NCBI GenBank assembly: GCA_963704035.1
Contig: CAVPGR010000004.1
Location: 1,690,724 to 1,754,723, forward strand
Direction: 5' to 3'
DNA: 64,000 nucleotides
From: JAOSJL01 sp963704035
GTDB taxonomy: Bacteria; Actinomycetota; Acidimicrobiia; IMCC26256; JAOSJL01
Shown: positions 1 to 9,162 of the stretch, piece after piece
Numbering within the stretch: position 1 is the stretch's first letter
Layout: every line of letters starts with the position of its first letter
Notes under the pieces: generated by a model
What the model was told of the DNA's origin: nothing
The model's input: the letters and a program-made list of their open reading frames with translations, nothing else
Database searches by the model: none
Made by a program: the position numbers and the translations under genes

Positions 1-71
1 TATCCTGCGCTGCCCGAGTTGAGGCAATGGGACCCGAAACGAGGATCAGCAGCGCAGGTATCCTGCGCTGC
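1..71. repeat. Palindromic repeat element (one and a half copies)
   Basis: A perfect 10-base inverted repeat (GCAGCGCAGG, loop TAT, CCTGCGCTGC) occupies 49-71, and the right half of an identical copy occupies 1-13 at the window edge. A third copy lies at 15302-15324. The loop plus arm reads TATCCT, which fits the actinobacterial TANNNT -10 consensus, and the GTG of the next gene is 18 bases downstream. It could be a promoter with an overlapping operator, an RNA hairpin, or a dispersed repeat. Confidence 0.6.
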
Positions 72-89
72 CCGGCAGCGAGGACTTGA

Positions 90-1967
90 GTGGACTCTGA
101 CTTTCCTCCCATCGGCGACTACGCCTTCATTAGCGACTGTCGGTCGCTCGCCCTCGTGTCCCTCGACGGCTCGGTCGAATGGGCGTGCTTCGGGCGCTTC
201 GACTCGGATCCCGTGTTCTCGCGGATCCTCGACCGTGACAAGGGCGGCCACTTCCGCATTGCCCCGACCGCTCCGTACCGGGTCGAGCGCCGCTACGTCG
301 GCGACACGAACGTTCTCGAGACCCGCTTTCGGACCGACGCCGGGTCCGTCACCGTCACCGACGTCCTCCCGCTGCGAACGCACCCCGACCGACCTCACCG
401 GATAGCCCCCAGCGACCCGGCGGATCTCCTGATCAGAGTCGTGACGTGTGAGGACGGCCCCGTCGAGGTGGAGCTCACCTGCGCTCCACGGTTCGACTAC
501 GGGTTGACCACACCGGCAGCCCACCTGGAGTCCGACGATCTCGCCGTCATGATGGGAGCGGCGCACGCCACGGTGCTCCAGAGCGACATCGCTCCGCTCC
601 AGGCCGATGGCTCGGGACGAGTCACGGCCCGCACGACCCTCGAGCCCGGGACCGCGGCCCACGTCGCCTTCACGTCGTACGACGCGGCAGAGCTCGACAC
701 CGCAGATCTCGACGCGGCGCGCATCCCGAACCCGGATCTCGACGCGATGGTCGCCGAAACGCTCGACTTCTGGAACGCCTGGTCGGCGCGGTGCGCCTAC
801 GAGGGGCCCCACCGCGACGACGTCATCCGTTCCGCGCTGGTACTCAAGGGTCTCACCAACGCCTCGACGGGTGCCGTCATCGCCGCCGCCACGACGTCGT
901 TGCCCGAGGAGATCGGCGGCGTGCGCAACTGGGACTACCGCTTCACCTGGCTGCGCGACTCGGTCGGCCTGCTCGTCGCCCTGGTGCGGCTGGGCTACTT
1001 CGAAGAGGCCGAGGACTTCGGTCAGTGGGTCCGACGCACCACCGCCGGACGTGCCGACGAACTCCAGATCATGTACGGGATCGGTGGAGAACGGCTGCTC
1101 CACGAGGTGACGCTCGATCACCTCTCCGGATACCGCGGTTCACAGCCCGCGCGTGTGGGGAACGGGGCGTGGGACCAGTTCCAACTGGACACGTTCGGCG
1201 AGGTCGTGGCCGCGACGTGGTTCGTGACCCTCAACCGACTCGCCCGCGAGCTTCCCGTCGAGACAGATGCCGCGGGAGCCGCCATGGTGCGCGACGTCGT
1301 CGACGAGGTCGTACGACGGTGGGACGAACCCGACGAGGGGATCTGGGAGGTTCGGGGAGGCCGGCAGCACTTCACGTTCTCGAAGCTGATGGCGTGGGTG
1401 GCCCTCCAGCGCGGTATCGAGCTGGCCGAGTTGCTTCCCGACCCCGACCGCGAACGCCTGGCTCACTACGCCGAGGTACGCGACGAGATCCGGCGTCGGA
1501 TCGAGACCGAGGCTGTCGACCCGGAGACCGGGGCGTTCACACAGGCCCTGGGCTCGCGTGAACTCGACGCCTCGACCCTCCAGGTCCCGCTTCAGGGCTT
1601 CGTCGCCTTCGACGACCCACGTGTCCTCGCCACGATCGACGAGATCGACGAACACCTCACTCACAACGGACTCACCTTCCGCTACCTCTCCGAGGGCGAC
1701 GGCCTCGCCGGGGGAGAAGGAGCTTTTGTCATCTGCACGTTCTGGCTGATCGCCGCGATGGCGCGCAGCGGACAGGTCGAGCGTGCCGAGCAACGATTCG
1801 CCCAGGTGGTCGAGCACTGCAACGACGTCGGACTGCTGGCCGAGGAGATCGATCCCGTGACCGGCGAGCATCTCGGCAATTTCCCTCAGGCGTTCAGTCA
1901 CATGGGGCTGATCCTCGCGGCGCTGGCGATCACCCAGACCGGTGACGAGCGCTCCACCGGCGCCTGA
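90..1967 (+). CDS. Glycoside hydrolase family 15 protein (glucoamylase/trehalase type)
   Basis: This 625-residue cytosolic protein hydrolyses an alpha-glucoside. In actinobacteria the family includes trehalases as well as glucoamylases, so the substrate is open. The N-terminus (IGDYAFISDCRSLALVS, then GSVEWACFGRFDSDPVF) is the family's conserved start. The (alpha/alpha)6 catalytic domain follows with RNWDYRFTWLRDS near residue 280 and NGAWDQFQLDTFGE near 360. Length is normal and there is no signal peptide. The GTG start is chosen because the conserved IGDY motif begins a few residues later. The gene is alone on its strand with the palindromic element just upstream. Confidence 0.88.
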   Translation: MDSDFPPIGDYAFISDCRSLALVSLDGSVEWACFGRFDSDPVFSRILDRDKGGHFRIAPTAPYRVERRYVGDTNVLETRFRTDAGSVTVTDVLPLRTHPDRPHRIAPSDPADLLIRVVTCEDGPVEVELTCAPRFDYGLTTPAAHLESDDLAVMMGAAHATVLQSDIAPLQADGSGRVTARTTLEPGTAAHVAFTSYDAAELDTADLDAARIPNPDLDAMVAETLDFWNAWSARCAYEGPHRDDVIRSALVLKGLTNASTGAVIAAATTSLPEEIGGVRNWDYRFTWLRDSVGLLVALVRLGYFEEAEDFGQWVRRTTAGRADELQIMYGIGGERLLHEVTLDHLSGYRGSQPARVGNGAWDQFQLDTFGEVVAATWFVTLNRLARELPVETDAAGAAMVRDVVDEVVRRWDEPDEGIWEVRGGRQHFTFSKLMAWVALQRGIELAELLPDPDRERLAHYAEVRDEIRRRIETEAVDPETGAFTQALGSRELDASTLQVPLQGFVAFDDPRVLATIDEIDEHLTHNGLTFRYLSEGDGLAGGEGAFVICTFWLIAAMARSGQVERAEQRFAQVVEHCNDVGLLAEEIDPVTGEHLGNFPQAFSHMGLILAALAITQTGDERSTGA

Positions 1968-2022
1968 CAGCTTCGGAGATCGACCCGCCCGAGCATCGCA
2001 TGGGGCAGGATGACGCTCTCAC

Positions 2023-3780
2023 ATGGACAGCAATGAAGTACTCGTCGCGCTCGCCGCGATCGTGGTGCTCGGCGTGGGCGCGCAGTGGGTCGCGCGCCAG
2101 CTGCGGATGCCCTCGATCGTTCTGCTCCTGATCGCCGGGATCATCGCAGGGCCGGTCACAGGCCTGATCGACCCCGACGAACTGTTCGGTGAGAGCCTTT
2201 TCCCCGGAATCTCGCTCGCTGTCGGATTGCTCCTCTTCGACGCCGGTCTCGGGCTGCGGGTCGAGGATCTCGACCGGAGCGTCCGTCGGCCGGTTATCCG
2301 CCTCGTCAGTGTCGGTGTCCTCATCACGGGTCTGCTGACGGCGCTCAGCGCATTTCTGATCTTTGATCTCTCGTGGGACTTCGCGCTGCTACTCGGCGCG
2401 ATTCTCGTGGTATCCGGCCCGACGGTGGTCGGCCCGATCCTCAGCCTTGTCAGGCCCCGTGAGCCCGCGGCGTCGATGCTGACCTGGGAGGGGACGTTCG
2501 TCGACCCGATCGGTGCGGCGCTCGGGATCGTCGTTCTGAACGTCTTCGTTCTCGACTCCGCCAGCCCGTTCCGCCAGGGCCCCGACACCATCGGAACGGG
2601 AATCCTCGTCGGCCTCGCCGCGGCGGCTCTGCTGGTCGCGGCGCTGCGCTGGTTCCTGGTGCCCGACGACCTCGAGGTCGTCGTGGCCGTCCTGTTCGCC
2701 GTCGGGGCCTTCGCCGTGGCTGACACGCTGCAGTCCGAGGCCGGGCTCATGGCCTGCACCGTGCTCGGCGTGGCGCTCGCAAACCAGCCGTGGGTGCCCG
2801 TGAAAGGCATCTCGTTCTTCCATCGCTCGCTCGGCGCCCTCATCATCGGCACTCTCTTCATCGTTCTCGCGGCACGGATCGACCTCGGCGACCTGGGTGA
2901 CGTGGTCTGGCAATCAGCGATTCTCGTCGGTGTCCTGGTGCTCGTGATCAGGCCGATCGCCGCCTTGGCAGCCACGGCGTTCAGCACCGTTCCTCGTCGT
3001 GACAGGGGCATGGTGGCGTGGATGGCACCGCGAGGAATCGTCGCGGCGGCCACCTCCGCACTGTTCGCCCTCCAGATCGAGAGCAACGGCGAGAATTTCG
3101 ACCAACTGGTCCCGATCACGTTCGCCGTCATCATCGGTACGGCCGTGATCTACGGGCTGACCGGACTACCGATGGCCAAGCTCCTCGGTGTGGCCAAGGG
3201 CAAGCCACGGGGAATCGTGCTCGTGGGTCGACGTCCGTGGCTGCTCGCGCTGGCCGACGAGATCTCGGCCGCGGGGGCGGACGTTCTCGTGGTCGCGACC
3301 GGCGCGTACGATCTGGCGGGATCCGCCAGGCCCTACCGTCTCTACACCGGAGCATTGTCCGACGCCGATCTTGCTCCCGTGCTCGACGGAATGTCGCATG
3401 CGCTGATCGCCTCCGACAACGACGAGCACAATCTGATCGCCACCCGGATCTGCGTCGAGGTGATCGGACGCTCTGGGGTGTTCGTACTCCCGAAATCGAG
3501 TGGCACTCAGAACGAGGCGCGGACCCCTTTCGGTGTCTTGAGCTCGCAGACGCACCTCGAGAGGCAGCTTGCCCGCGGCGCACGTTTCACGACCGTCGAC
3601 GAAGCCGGGTCGGTGGTATCACCCGACGGAGGTCACCTGGGGACTGTGCTGGTTGCCGCCGACGGCTCTGTGCGTCTCGATCCCTCCGTACGGCCTTTGC
3701 GGGAAGGCGAATCGATGGTCACTCTCGAAGGATTCGAGCCGGAGGAGCCCCACGAGCAGTCCGAAGAACTCCCCACGTAG
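2023..3780 (+). CDS. Cation:proton antiporter (NhaP/CPA family) with C-terminal nucleotide-binding-like domain
   Basis: This 585-residue inner-membrane antiporter exchanges Na+ or K+ for H+. About twelve hydrophobic segments fill residues 1-390. They include the family-typical LLFDAGLGLR segment and the VVSGPTVVGPILS segment, followed by a charged pore helix region. Residues 395-520 form a Rossmann-like domain (GIVLVGRRPWLLALADEI, with ASDNDEHNLIATRI later) like the TrkA-N/RCK domains that gate such transporters. The flavin reductase gene follows after 9 bases and may be cotranscribed. The transported ion cannot be decided from sequence. Confidence 0.87.
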   Translation: MDSNEVLVALAAIVVLGVGAQWVARQLRMPSIVLLLIAGIIAGPVTGLIDPDELFGESLFPGISLAVGLLLFDAGLGLRVEDLDRSVRRPVIRLVSVGVLITGLLTALSAFLIFDLSWDFALLLGAILVVSGPTVVGPILSLVRPREPAASMLTWEGTFVDPIGAALGIVVLNVFVLDSASPFRQGPDTIGTGILVGLAAAALLVAALRWFLVPDDLEVVVAVLFAVGAFAVADTLQSEAGLMACTVLGVALANQPWVPVKGISFFHRSLGALIIGTLFIVLAARIDLGDLGDVVWQSAILVGVLVLVIRPIAALAATAFSTVPRRDRGMVAWMAPRGIVAAATSALFALQIESNGENFDQLVPITFAVIIGTAVIYGLTGLPMAKLLGVAKGKPRGIVLVGRRPWLLALADEISAAGADVLVVATGAYDLAGSARPYRLYTGALSDADLAPVLDGMSHALIASDNDEHNLIATRICVEVIGRSGVFVLPKSSGTQNEARTPFGVLSSQTHLERQLARGARFTTVDEAGSVVSPDGGHLGTVLVAADGSVRLDPSVRPLREGESMVTLEGFEPEEPHEQSEELPT

Positions 3781-3789
3781 GCTGCCGAC

Positions 3790-4332
3790 ATGCCACTCCA
3801 GGACGGGATCGTCGGTCCCATCCCCGACGGAGCCGACCCCGAGGAGTACGACAAGCTCCGTCGTCGTGTGCTCTGGACGATGCCCTACGGCCTGTACGTT
3901 CTCGGAAGCCGCGACGGTGAGCGGCGCAACGGGATGGCGATCAACTTCGTCACGCAGATGAGCTTCACGCCGAAGTTGATCGGTGTGGGGATCGAGAAGG
4001 ACGCCTTCACCCACGAGCTCGTCACCGCCGGGCGCGTGTTTTCCGTGAACCTCATCGCTCGCGAAGACCGCGCCATCATCCGTAAGTTCTCCAAGCCTGT
4101 CGACGTGGACGCTGAGGCTTCGACACTCAACGGATTCCCGTTCCATGACGGGTTCACGGGAGCGCCGATCCTTGATCAGGCCGTCGCGTACGTCGACTGC
4201 GAGGTCCGCGACACCCTGGATGCCGGGGAGCACACCTTCTTCGCCGGAGAGGTGGTCGACACTGGATTCCAGCGGGACGAGGACACCGAGATCCTGCGCA
4301 TGGAGGACACGCGCCTCAACTACGGCGGCTGA
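3790..4332 (+). CDS. Flavin reductase-like FMN-binding protein
   Basis: This 180-residue protein belongs to the flavin-reductase-like (split-barrel FMN-binding) family, which reduces FMN or FAD with NAD(P)H, often for a partner monooxygenase. The core reads MPYGLYVLGSRDGERRNGMA and then NFVTQMSFTPKLIGVGIEK, which matches the FMN-binding barrel of HpaC/RutF-like enzymes. The length is normal for the family. No monooxygenase lies nearby, so the partner is unknown. It follows the antiporter gene by 9 bases. Confidence 0.82.
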   Translation: MPLQDGIVGPIPDGADPEEYDKLRRRVLWTMPYGLYVLGSRDGERRNGMAINFVTQMSFTPKLIGVGIEKDAFTHELVTAGRVFSVNLIAREDRAIIRKFSKPVDVDAEASTLNGFPFHDGFTGAPILDQAVAYVDCEVRDTLDAGEHTFFAGEVVDTGFQRDEDTEILRMEDTRLNYGG

Positions 4333-4402
4333 GCGCCGCCATCCACCACGCACAGCAGTCGGTGTGCCACGATGCCCACACTGGGATCCAGGAGGTTGCA
4401 CC

Positions 4403-5064
4403 ATGCCGGTTGAACGCTATCCCGCGCGTTTCGAGCTCGACGCGCCGCTAGAGGTCGCCAACTGGCGACCTCTGGTCCACTGGTTGCTCGCCATTCCCCA
4501 CATCATCGTGCTCTGGGCACTGGGGATCGTCAGCGGAGTCGTCGCGTTCCTGTCGTTCTTCGCGGTGCTGTTCACCGAGCGCGTGCCCGACGGGTTCGTT
4601 CGGACCCAGGCCATGGTCATGCGCTACCAACTCCGGGTTTCCACCTACATCTTCTTCATGCGGGAGGAATACCCGCCGTTCTCGTTCTCCACGGTGACCG
4701 CCGACGACGGCATCGACCAGGCCGTTGTCTCCGTCGACGAGCCGGGTGATCTCAACCGCTGGCTGCCATTGATCAAGTGGCTGCTTGTCATACCGCACCT
4801 GATCGTCCTCTTCTTCTTGAGCATCGCCGCAGCGTTCGTCCACTTCATCACGTTCTTCGCCGTCCTGTTCACGGGTAAGTATCCCGAGGGAATGCGAAAC
4901 TTCGTCGTCGGCTTCTTCCGATGGGGACTCTGCGGGTGAACTTGTACTGGATGTTCCTCACCGACGAGTACCCGCCGTTCTCGCTGGAGCAGAGCCCACC
5001 GCTCGGTGGCGCGGCTCCCGGATCCGCTGCACCGCCACCGCCGCCACCACCACCGGTGGGCTGA
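4403..5064 (+). CDS. DUF4389 membrane protein (one frameshift)
   Basis: DUF4389 proteins are small membrane proteins of unknown function, common in actinobacteria. Two homologous halves are visible: WRPLVHWLLAIPHIIVLW near residue 16 and WLPLIKWLLVIPHLIVLF near residue 118. Each has two hydrophobic helices and ends with a form of the EEYPPFSF motif. The first frame stops at 4937-4939. The second half of the domain (RVNLYWMF then DEYPPFSLE and a proline-rich tail ending at 5062-5064) continues in another frame from about 4924. A one-base indel near 4925-4935 explains this. The domain is otherwise intact, so a sequencing error is likely. Confidence 0.8.
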
Positions 5065-5074
5065 TCGGAGCGGC

Positions 5075-6289
5075 TCAGGTGCGCAGGTCCTCGTACTTGC
5101 GGACCTCACGTCGGGCGATCTGGTCGAGGTGAACCTCGTCGGGACCGTCCACGAAGTGCAGCGTGCGCGCGTGGGCGTACATGGCGGCCAGCGGCCAGTC
5201 GCCGGTCACGCCCGCTCCGCCGAACACCTGGATGGCGGCATCGGTCGCGCGGGTGGCGACGCGCGCAGCCGCCACCTTGATCGCCGAGATCTCGAAGCGG
5301 GCCGCCTTCTTGCCGGCCGTGTCCATCAGCCAGGCCGCCTTGAGCACGAGCAGGCGGACCTGTTCGATCTCCAGTCGGATGTTGGCGATCGTGTCGCGCA
5401 CCACACCCTGGTCGGCCAGTGGTTTGCCGAAGGCGACACGCTGCTGAGCCCGTTCGCACATGAGCTCGAGTGCGTACTCGGCCAGACCGACGGCACGCAT
5501 GCAGTGGTGGATACGGCCCGGACCGAGGCGGGCCTGCGCGATCGCGAAGCCCCCGCCCTCCTCGCCGAGAAGATTCGTGGCGGGGACGCGCACGTTCTCG
5601 AAGACCGTTTCTCCGTGACCTGGCCCCTCGTCGTGGCCGAACACCGTGAGCCCACGCGTGACCTCGAAACCCGGAGTTCCGAACGGGACGAGGATCATCG
5701 ACTGACGGTGGTATCTGTCGGCGTCGGGATTCGACACGCCCATGACGATGGCGACCGCGCAGCGAGGTGAGAGAGCACCGGTCGTGAACCACTTGTGGGC
5801 GTTGATCACGTACTCGTCGCCGTCACGCTCGATCCGGCTCTCGAGGTTCGTGGCGTCGGAACTGGCGACCCACGGTTCGGTCATGGCGAAGGCGGAACGG
5901 ATCTCGCCTTCGAGTAGGGGGTGCAGCCAGCGTTCCTGCTGGTCGGCGGTACCGAACTCGGCCAGGATCTCCATGTTGCCGGTGTCGGGCGCCGCGCAGT
6001 TCGTCGCCTCGCCCAGGAGAAGGTGGCGACCCATGACCTCACACAGCGGCGCGTAGTCCAGGTTGGACAGGCCCGGACCGAAGCGGTCATCGGGCAGGAA
6101 CAGGTTCCACAGGCCCCGCTGCTTCGCCTCGGCCTTGAGCTCCTCCATCACCGGCGGGTGGAAACGGATGTCGCCCGACTCGCGACGTTGGCTCTCGTAG
6201 ACCGTTTCGGCCGGCGAAACCCGTTCCTCGACGAAGTCGAGAAGTCTCGTACGGAGTTCTTCGGATCGGGGGCTCGGTGCGAAGTCCAC
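5075..6289 (-). CDS. Acyl-CoA dehydrogenase
   Basis: This 404-residue FAD flavoenzyme catalyses alpha,beta-dehydrogenation of an acyl-CoA in the cytoplasm. The N-terminal helical domain (EELKAEAKQRGLWNLFLPD) is followed by the mid beta-domain with AFAMTEPWVASSDATN. The C-terminal helical domain contains RVAFGKPLADQGVVRD and ends FGGAGVTGDWPLAAMYAHAR, which is typical of the ACAD10/11-like branch. The GTG start lies seven bases after a GAGGAG ribosome site. It is convergent with the DUF4389 gene. The chain length of the substrate is not predictable. Confidence 0.9.
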   Translation of the reverse strand: MDFAPSPRSEELRTRLLDFVEERVSPAETVYESQRRESGDIRFHPPVMEELKAEAKQRGLWNLFLPDDRFGPGLSNLDYAPLCEVMGRHLLLGEATNCAAPDTGNMEILAEFGTADQQERWLHPLLEGEIRSAFAMTEPWVASSDATNLESRIERDGDEYVINAHKWFTTGALSPRCAVAIVMGVSNPDADRYHRQSMILVPFGTPGFEVTRGLTVFGHDEGPGHGETVFENVRVPATNLLGEEGGGFAIAQARLGPGRIHHCMRAVGLAEYALELMCERAQQRVAFGKPLADQGVVRDTIANIRLEIEQVRLLVLKAAWLMDTAGKKAARFEISAIKVAAARVATRATDAAIQVFGGAGVTGDWPLAAMYAHARTLHFVDGPDEVHLDQIARREVRKYEDLRT

Positions 6290-6352
6290 GACGGATTCTC
6301 CTCGTAACGGCGGGGGCGGCTGTGCGGGCGAACGGTGTGGGGCGGGCGCAGG

Positions 6353-7237
6353 CTACCCCTCGTCGGTGGGTTCGCCGCTCGGGCTCCAGGCGACGTCGGG
6401 ATCGACCCCGGCCTTGACGGGCGGGAGCGCAGTGCCGTGCGTGTCCGTCCATCCCACGACCTGGATGCAGGCCACGTACACCACGACGCGCCCGAAGAGC
6501 AGGAACCACACGAGGAGAGCGAACACGACTCCCATCGAGCCGTACAGGGCTGAGGAGCGGGCCACGAGCGCGGGAACGACCCGGGTGCCCACGAGCTTCA
6601 GGACCGCGAGGGCGAGCGCCCCGAGGGCCGATCCCAGGACCAGGCTCCGCCACGGTATGACCCGGTTGGGAATGATCCGTGAGGTCCACATCAGGAGCGC
6701 GAAATCGAGCATCGTGGCCACGATCACGGCCACGATGCCCAGTTCCCAGGGGAGCGAGGCGGTGAGGGCCACGGCGGTGATCGAGAGCGCGGTGATGACC
6801 CCGGCGCCCACGAGCCATCCCGCGCCGACGGCGCGGTCGATGAGCCCGCGGCCCGGGACACCCCAGGCGGAGTTGAACGTGAGGTCGATGCCGATCACGA
6901 GACCGAGCCCCGCCCAGACGAGTCCGAGCAGACCGACGACCGTGGCCGTGACCCGGCTCCGCTGCGCCGCCTCGACAGCGTCGGTGATCGACTCGGCGGC
7001 GGTTCCGGTCACACCGAGGTTCTCCACGACCCTCTCCGTGAAGTCGGTGATCCCCACGGCGAGGTAGCCGAGGATCGCTGTGGCCAGGACGAGGAGGGGA
7101 AACAGGGCGAGGAACGATCGCAGCGTGATCGCAGCCGCCAGGCCGCTCCCGTTGATCTCGCTGAACCTCTTCTGGACGCCGAGCGCCCAGGCGACCGGCC
7201 GGGAATCTCGCAGGCGCGTCGACGTCAGGCGCGTCAT
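6353..7237 (-). CDS. YihY/BrkB-family inner-membrane protein
   Basis: This 294-residue protein has the YihY (formerly 'ribonuclease BN') profile: six hydrophobic helices and the early signature AAAITLRSFLALFPLLVLA around residues 34-52. The family is an envelope protein of unclear function, and the old RNase annotation is now considered wrong. The distinctive FALLVWFLLFGRVVVYVACI stretch lies near the C-terminus. It is divergently oriented to the YhhN gene across a 71-base gap that must hold both promoters. Confidence 0.87.
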   Translation of the reverse strand: MTRLTSTRLRDSRPVAWALGVQKRFSEINGSGLAAAITLRSFLALFPLLVLATAILGYLAVGITDFTERVVENLGVTGTAAESITDAVEAAQRSRVTATVVGLLGLVWAGLGLVIGIDLTFNSAWGVPGRGLIDRAVGAGWLVGAGVITALSITAVALTASLPWELGIVAVIVATMLDFALLMWTSRIIPNRVIPWRSLVLGSALGALALAVLKLVGTRVVPALVARSSALYGSMGVVFALLVWFLLFGRVVVYVACIQVVGWTDTHGTALPPVKAGVDPDVAWSPSGEPTDEG

Positions 7238-7308
7238 GGTCGGGCATCGTAGGCGTCTGATCCGAGGGGATTCGCCGCGGTGGGAGCGAACGGCTAGACC
7301 GGCGGATC

Positions 7309-7944
7309 GTGAACGCAGGTGCCGCAGCCTTCCTCGCCGTCGCCGGCGTGTTCGCGGTGGTCGACTGGTTCGCCGTCGCCCGGTCCTCCAAGCCGACGGA
7401 ATACGTCGCCAAGCCGGCCACGTTGGTGGCGCTCATCGTGACTGCGGTGCTCCTCGATCCCGTGAGCGACACCCAGCGTGCCTGGTTCGTGGCCGCCCTG
7501 GTCTTCTCGCTCGGCGGTGACGTGTTTCTGATGCTTCCCCGCGATCTGTTCGTGGCGGGGCTGGCGTCGTTCCTCGTCGGGCATCTCGCCTACATCGTCG
7601 GCATCAACGTCTTGGGAGGTGACGCCCTCGACGTGATCGTCGCGTCGATCGTGGTGGTGGCGGTGGCTGCGCCGCTGGCAGTGCGGATCGTGCGTGCGGT
7701 GATGGCGACCGACCACAGGCTCGTCGGTCCCGTGGTCGTCTATGTCCTGGCGATCACCGCCATGGTCGTGAGCGCCCTCGCGGCCGGTGTGGCGTGGATG
7801 ATCGTCGGCGCGATCCTCTTCTACGCCAGCGATGCTCTCATCGCCTGGAACCGTTTCGTCCGGCCGACTCCGTGGATGCCGGTGGCGATCATCGTCACGT
7901 ACCACCTCGGTCAGGCAGGATTGACCCTCGGTCTGCTGGGCTGA
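7309..7944 (+). CDS. Lysoplasmalogenase (YhhN/TMEM86 family)
   Basis: This 211-residue membrane protein has about eight hydrophobic helices. YhhN/TMEM86 enzymes cleave the vinyl-ether bond of lysoplasmalogens. Family hallmarks are the early KPTEYVAKPATLVALI segment, then FSLGGDVFLMLP with the conserved GD pair, and GHLAYIVG. The GTG start follows the divergent yihY-like gene. Plasmalogen metabolism is not otherwise visible here, so the physiological substrate is inferred from the family only. Confidence 0.84.
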   Translation: MNAGAAAFLAVAGVFAVVDWFAVARSSKPTEYVAKPATLVALIVTAVLLDPVSDTQRAWFVAALVFSLGGDVFLMLPRDLFVAGLASFLVGHLAYIVGINVLGGDALDVIVASIVVVAVAAPLAVRIVRAVMATDHRLVGPVVVYVLAITAMVVSALAAGVAWMIVGAILFYASDALIAWNRFVRPTPWMPVAIIVTYHLGQAGLTLGLLG

Positions 7945-7990
7945 GCGCCGATCAACGAAGCAGCCGAGCCAGAGAAGACAAGGAGTCACC

Positions 7991-9133
7991 GTGCGCAGCG
8001 ACGCGTCCACCATGGTCGAGCAGCGAATCGCCCGTGCCGTCGAGGCCACGGGGCTCGACGATCTCGGGACCGACTCGTGGAGACCCGGGCTCGAGAACCT
8101 CCTCGACGCCCTCGACACTCAAGGCCACCTGTCGGAGGGCGGCTGGACCGTTCTCGACGGCTACATCCAGGAGCGCCTCTGCAATCGGCTGCGGCTGGTC
8201 GGCTGGACACTCGAGAACCCCGACGTCCGACGCGAGCTCGTCGAAGCACCGGTGTTCGTGGTCGGGATGTCGCGTACGGGCACGACGCTGCTTCACAACC
8301 TGTTGGCCGCCGACCCGGGCGCCCGGAGCCTCCTCAAGTGGGAGGCGCTCGATTCGATCCCGCCTCCCGACGGCGGGCAGCTCGACGACGATCCGCGGGT
8401 TGGCCCGTCGATCGCGTCGACCGAGGCGATGTACGACGGCGCGCCCGAGTTGCGCGCGATGCACTACGAGGCGGGCGACGGACCGACCGAGTGCGGGATG
8501 CTGCTCGGCCAGGACTTCCGCTGCGTCGATGTGGCGGGTATGGCCCACATCCCCGCGTACACCGACTGGTTGTTCGCCGCCGATGCCGCTCCGGCGTACC
8601 GGTACCACCGGCTCGCCCTCCAGGTCCTCGGGTGGGCCGCGCCGGGCAACTGGACCCTGAAGGCGCCGTACCATCTGATGGCTCTCGACGCGTTGGCCGA
8701 CGAGTATCCCGATGCCTCGATCGTGGTGACACACCGGGATCCGACCGAGGCGGTCGCGTCGACCTGCAAGCTCGTGTCTCTGGGAACGTCCTCCCTGGGC
8801 GAGGCGGACCCGCTCGCCGTCGCCCGCCAGTGGCTCGAGCTCCTGGGAGCCATGACCGACCGGTTGGTCGACTTCGATGCGCGCCGCGGCGACCGTGTGC
8901 TGCACGTACGGTACTCCGACCTCGTCGCCGAACCTCTGGCCGCCATCGACGGGATCTACCGGCATTCGGAGCGAGCGTTCACCGACGCGGCCGACATCGC
9001 GATGCGCGCCTACCTCGACGACAACCCTCAGGGCAAGCACGGCCGCGTCGAGTACTCCCTCGAGGAGTTCGGGCTCAGCGCCGGCGAGGTCGACGAACGG
9101 TTCTCCGCCTACCGGGAGCGCTTCGGCATCTGA
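7991..9133 (+). CDS. Sulfotransferase-family protein
   Basis: This 380-residue cytosolic protein has the PAPS-dependent sulfotransferase fold. The 5'-phosphosulfate-binding loop is GMSRTGTTLLHNLLAADP near residue 93, and the 3'-phosphate-binding region contains YPDASIVVTHRDPTEAVAS near residue 240. The family modifies small molecules or lipids, and the acceptor cannot be predicted. The GTG start follows an AAGGAG site. The next gene begins 29 bases after the stop on the same strand, so cotranscription is plausible. Confidence 0.86.
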   Translation: MRSDASTMVEQRIARAVEATGLDDLGTDSWRPGLENLLDALDTQGHLSEGGWTVLDGYIQERLCNRLRLVGWTLENPDVRRELVEAPVFVVGMSRTGTTLLHNLLAADPGARSLLKWEALDSIPPPDGGQLDDDPRVGPSIASTEAMYDGAPELRAMHYEAGDGPTECGMLLGQDFRCVDVAGMAHIPAYTDWLFAADAAPAYRYHRLALQVLGWAAPGNWTLKAPYHLMALDALADEYPDASIVVTHRDPTEAVASTCKLVSLGTSSLGEADPLAVARQWLELLGAMTDRLVDFDARRGDRVLHVRYSDLVAEPLAAIDGIYRHSERAFTDAADIAMRAYLDDNPQGKHGRVEYSLEEFGLSAGEVDERFSAYRERFGI

Positions 9134-9162
9134 ACCCGAACCTATGGCGCGAGACTCGGTGC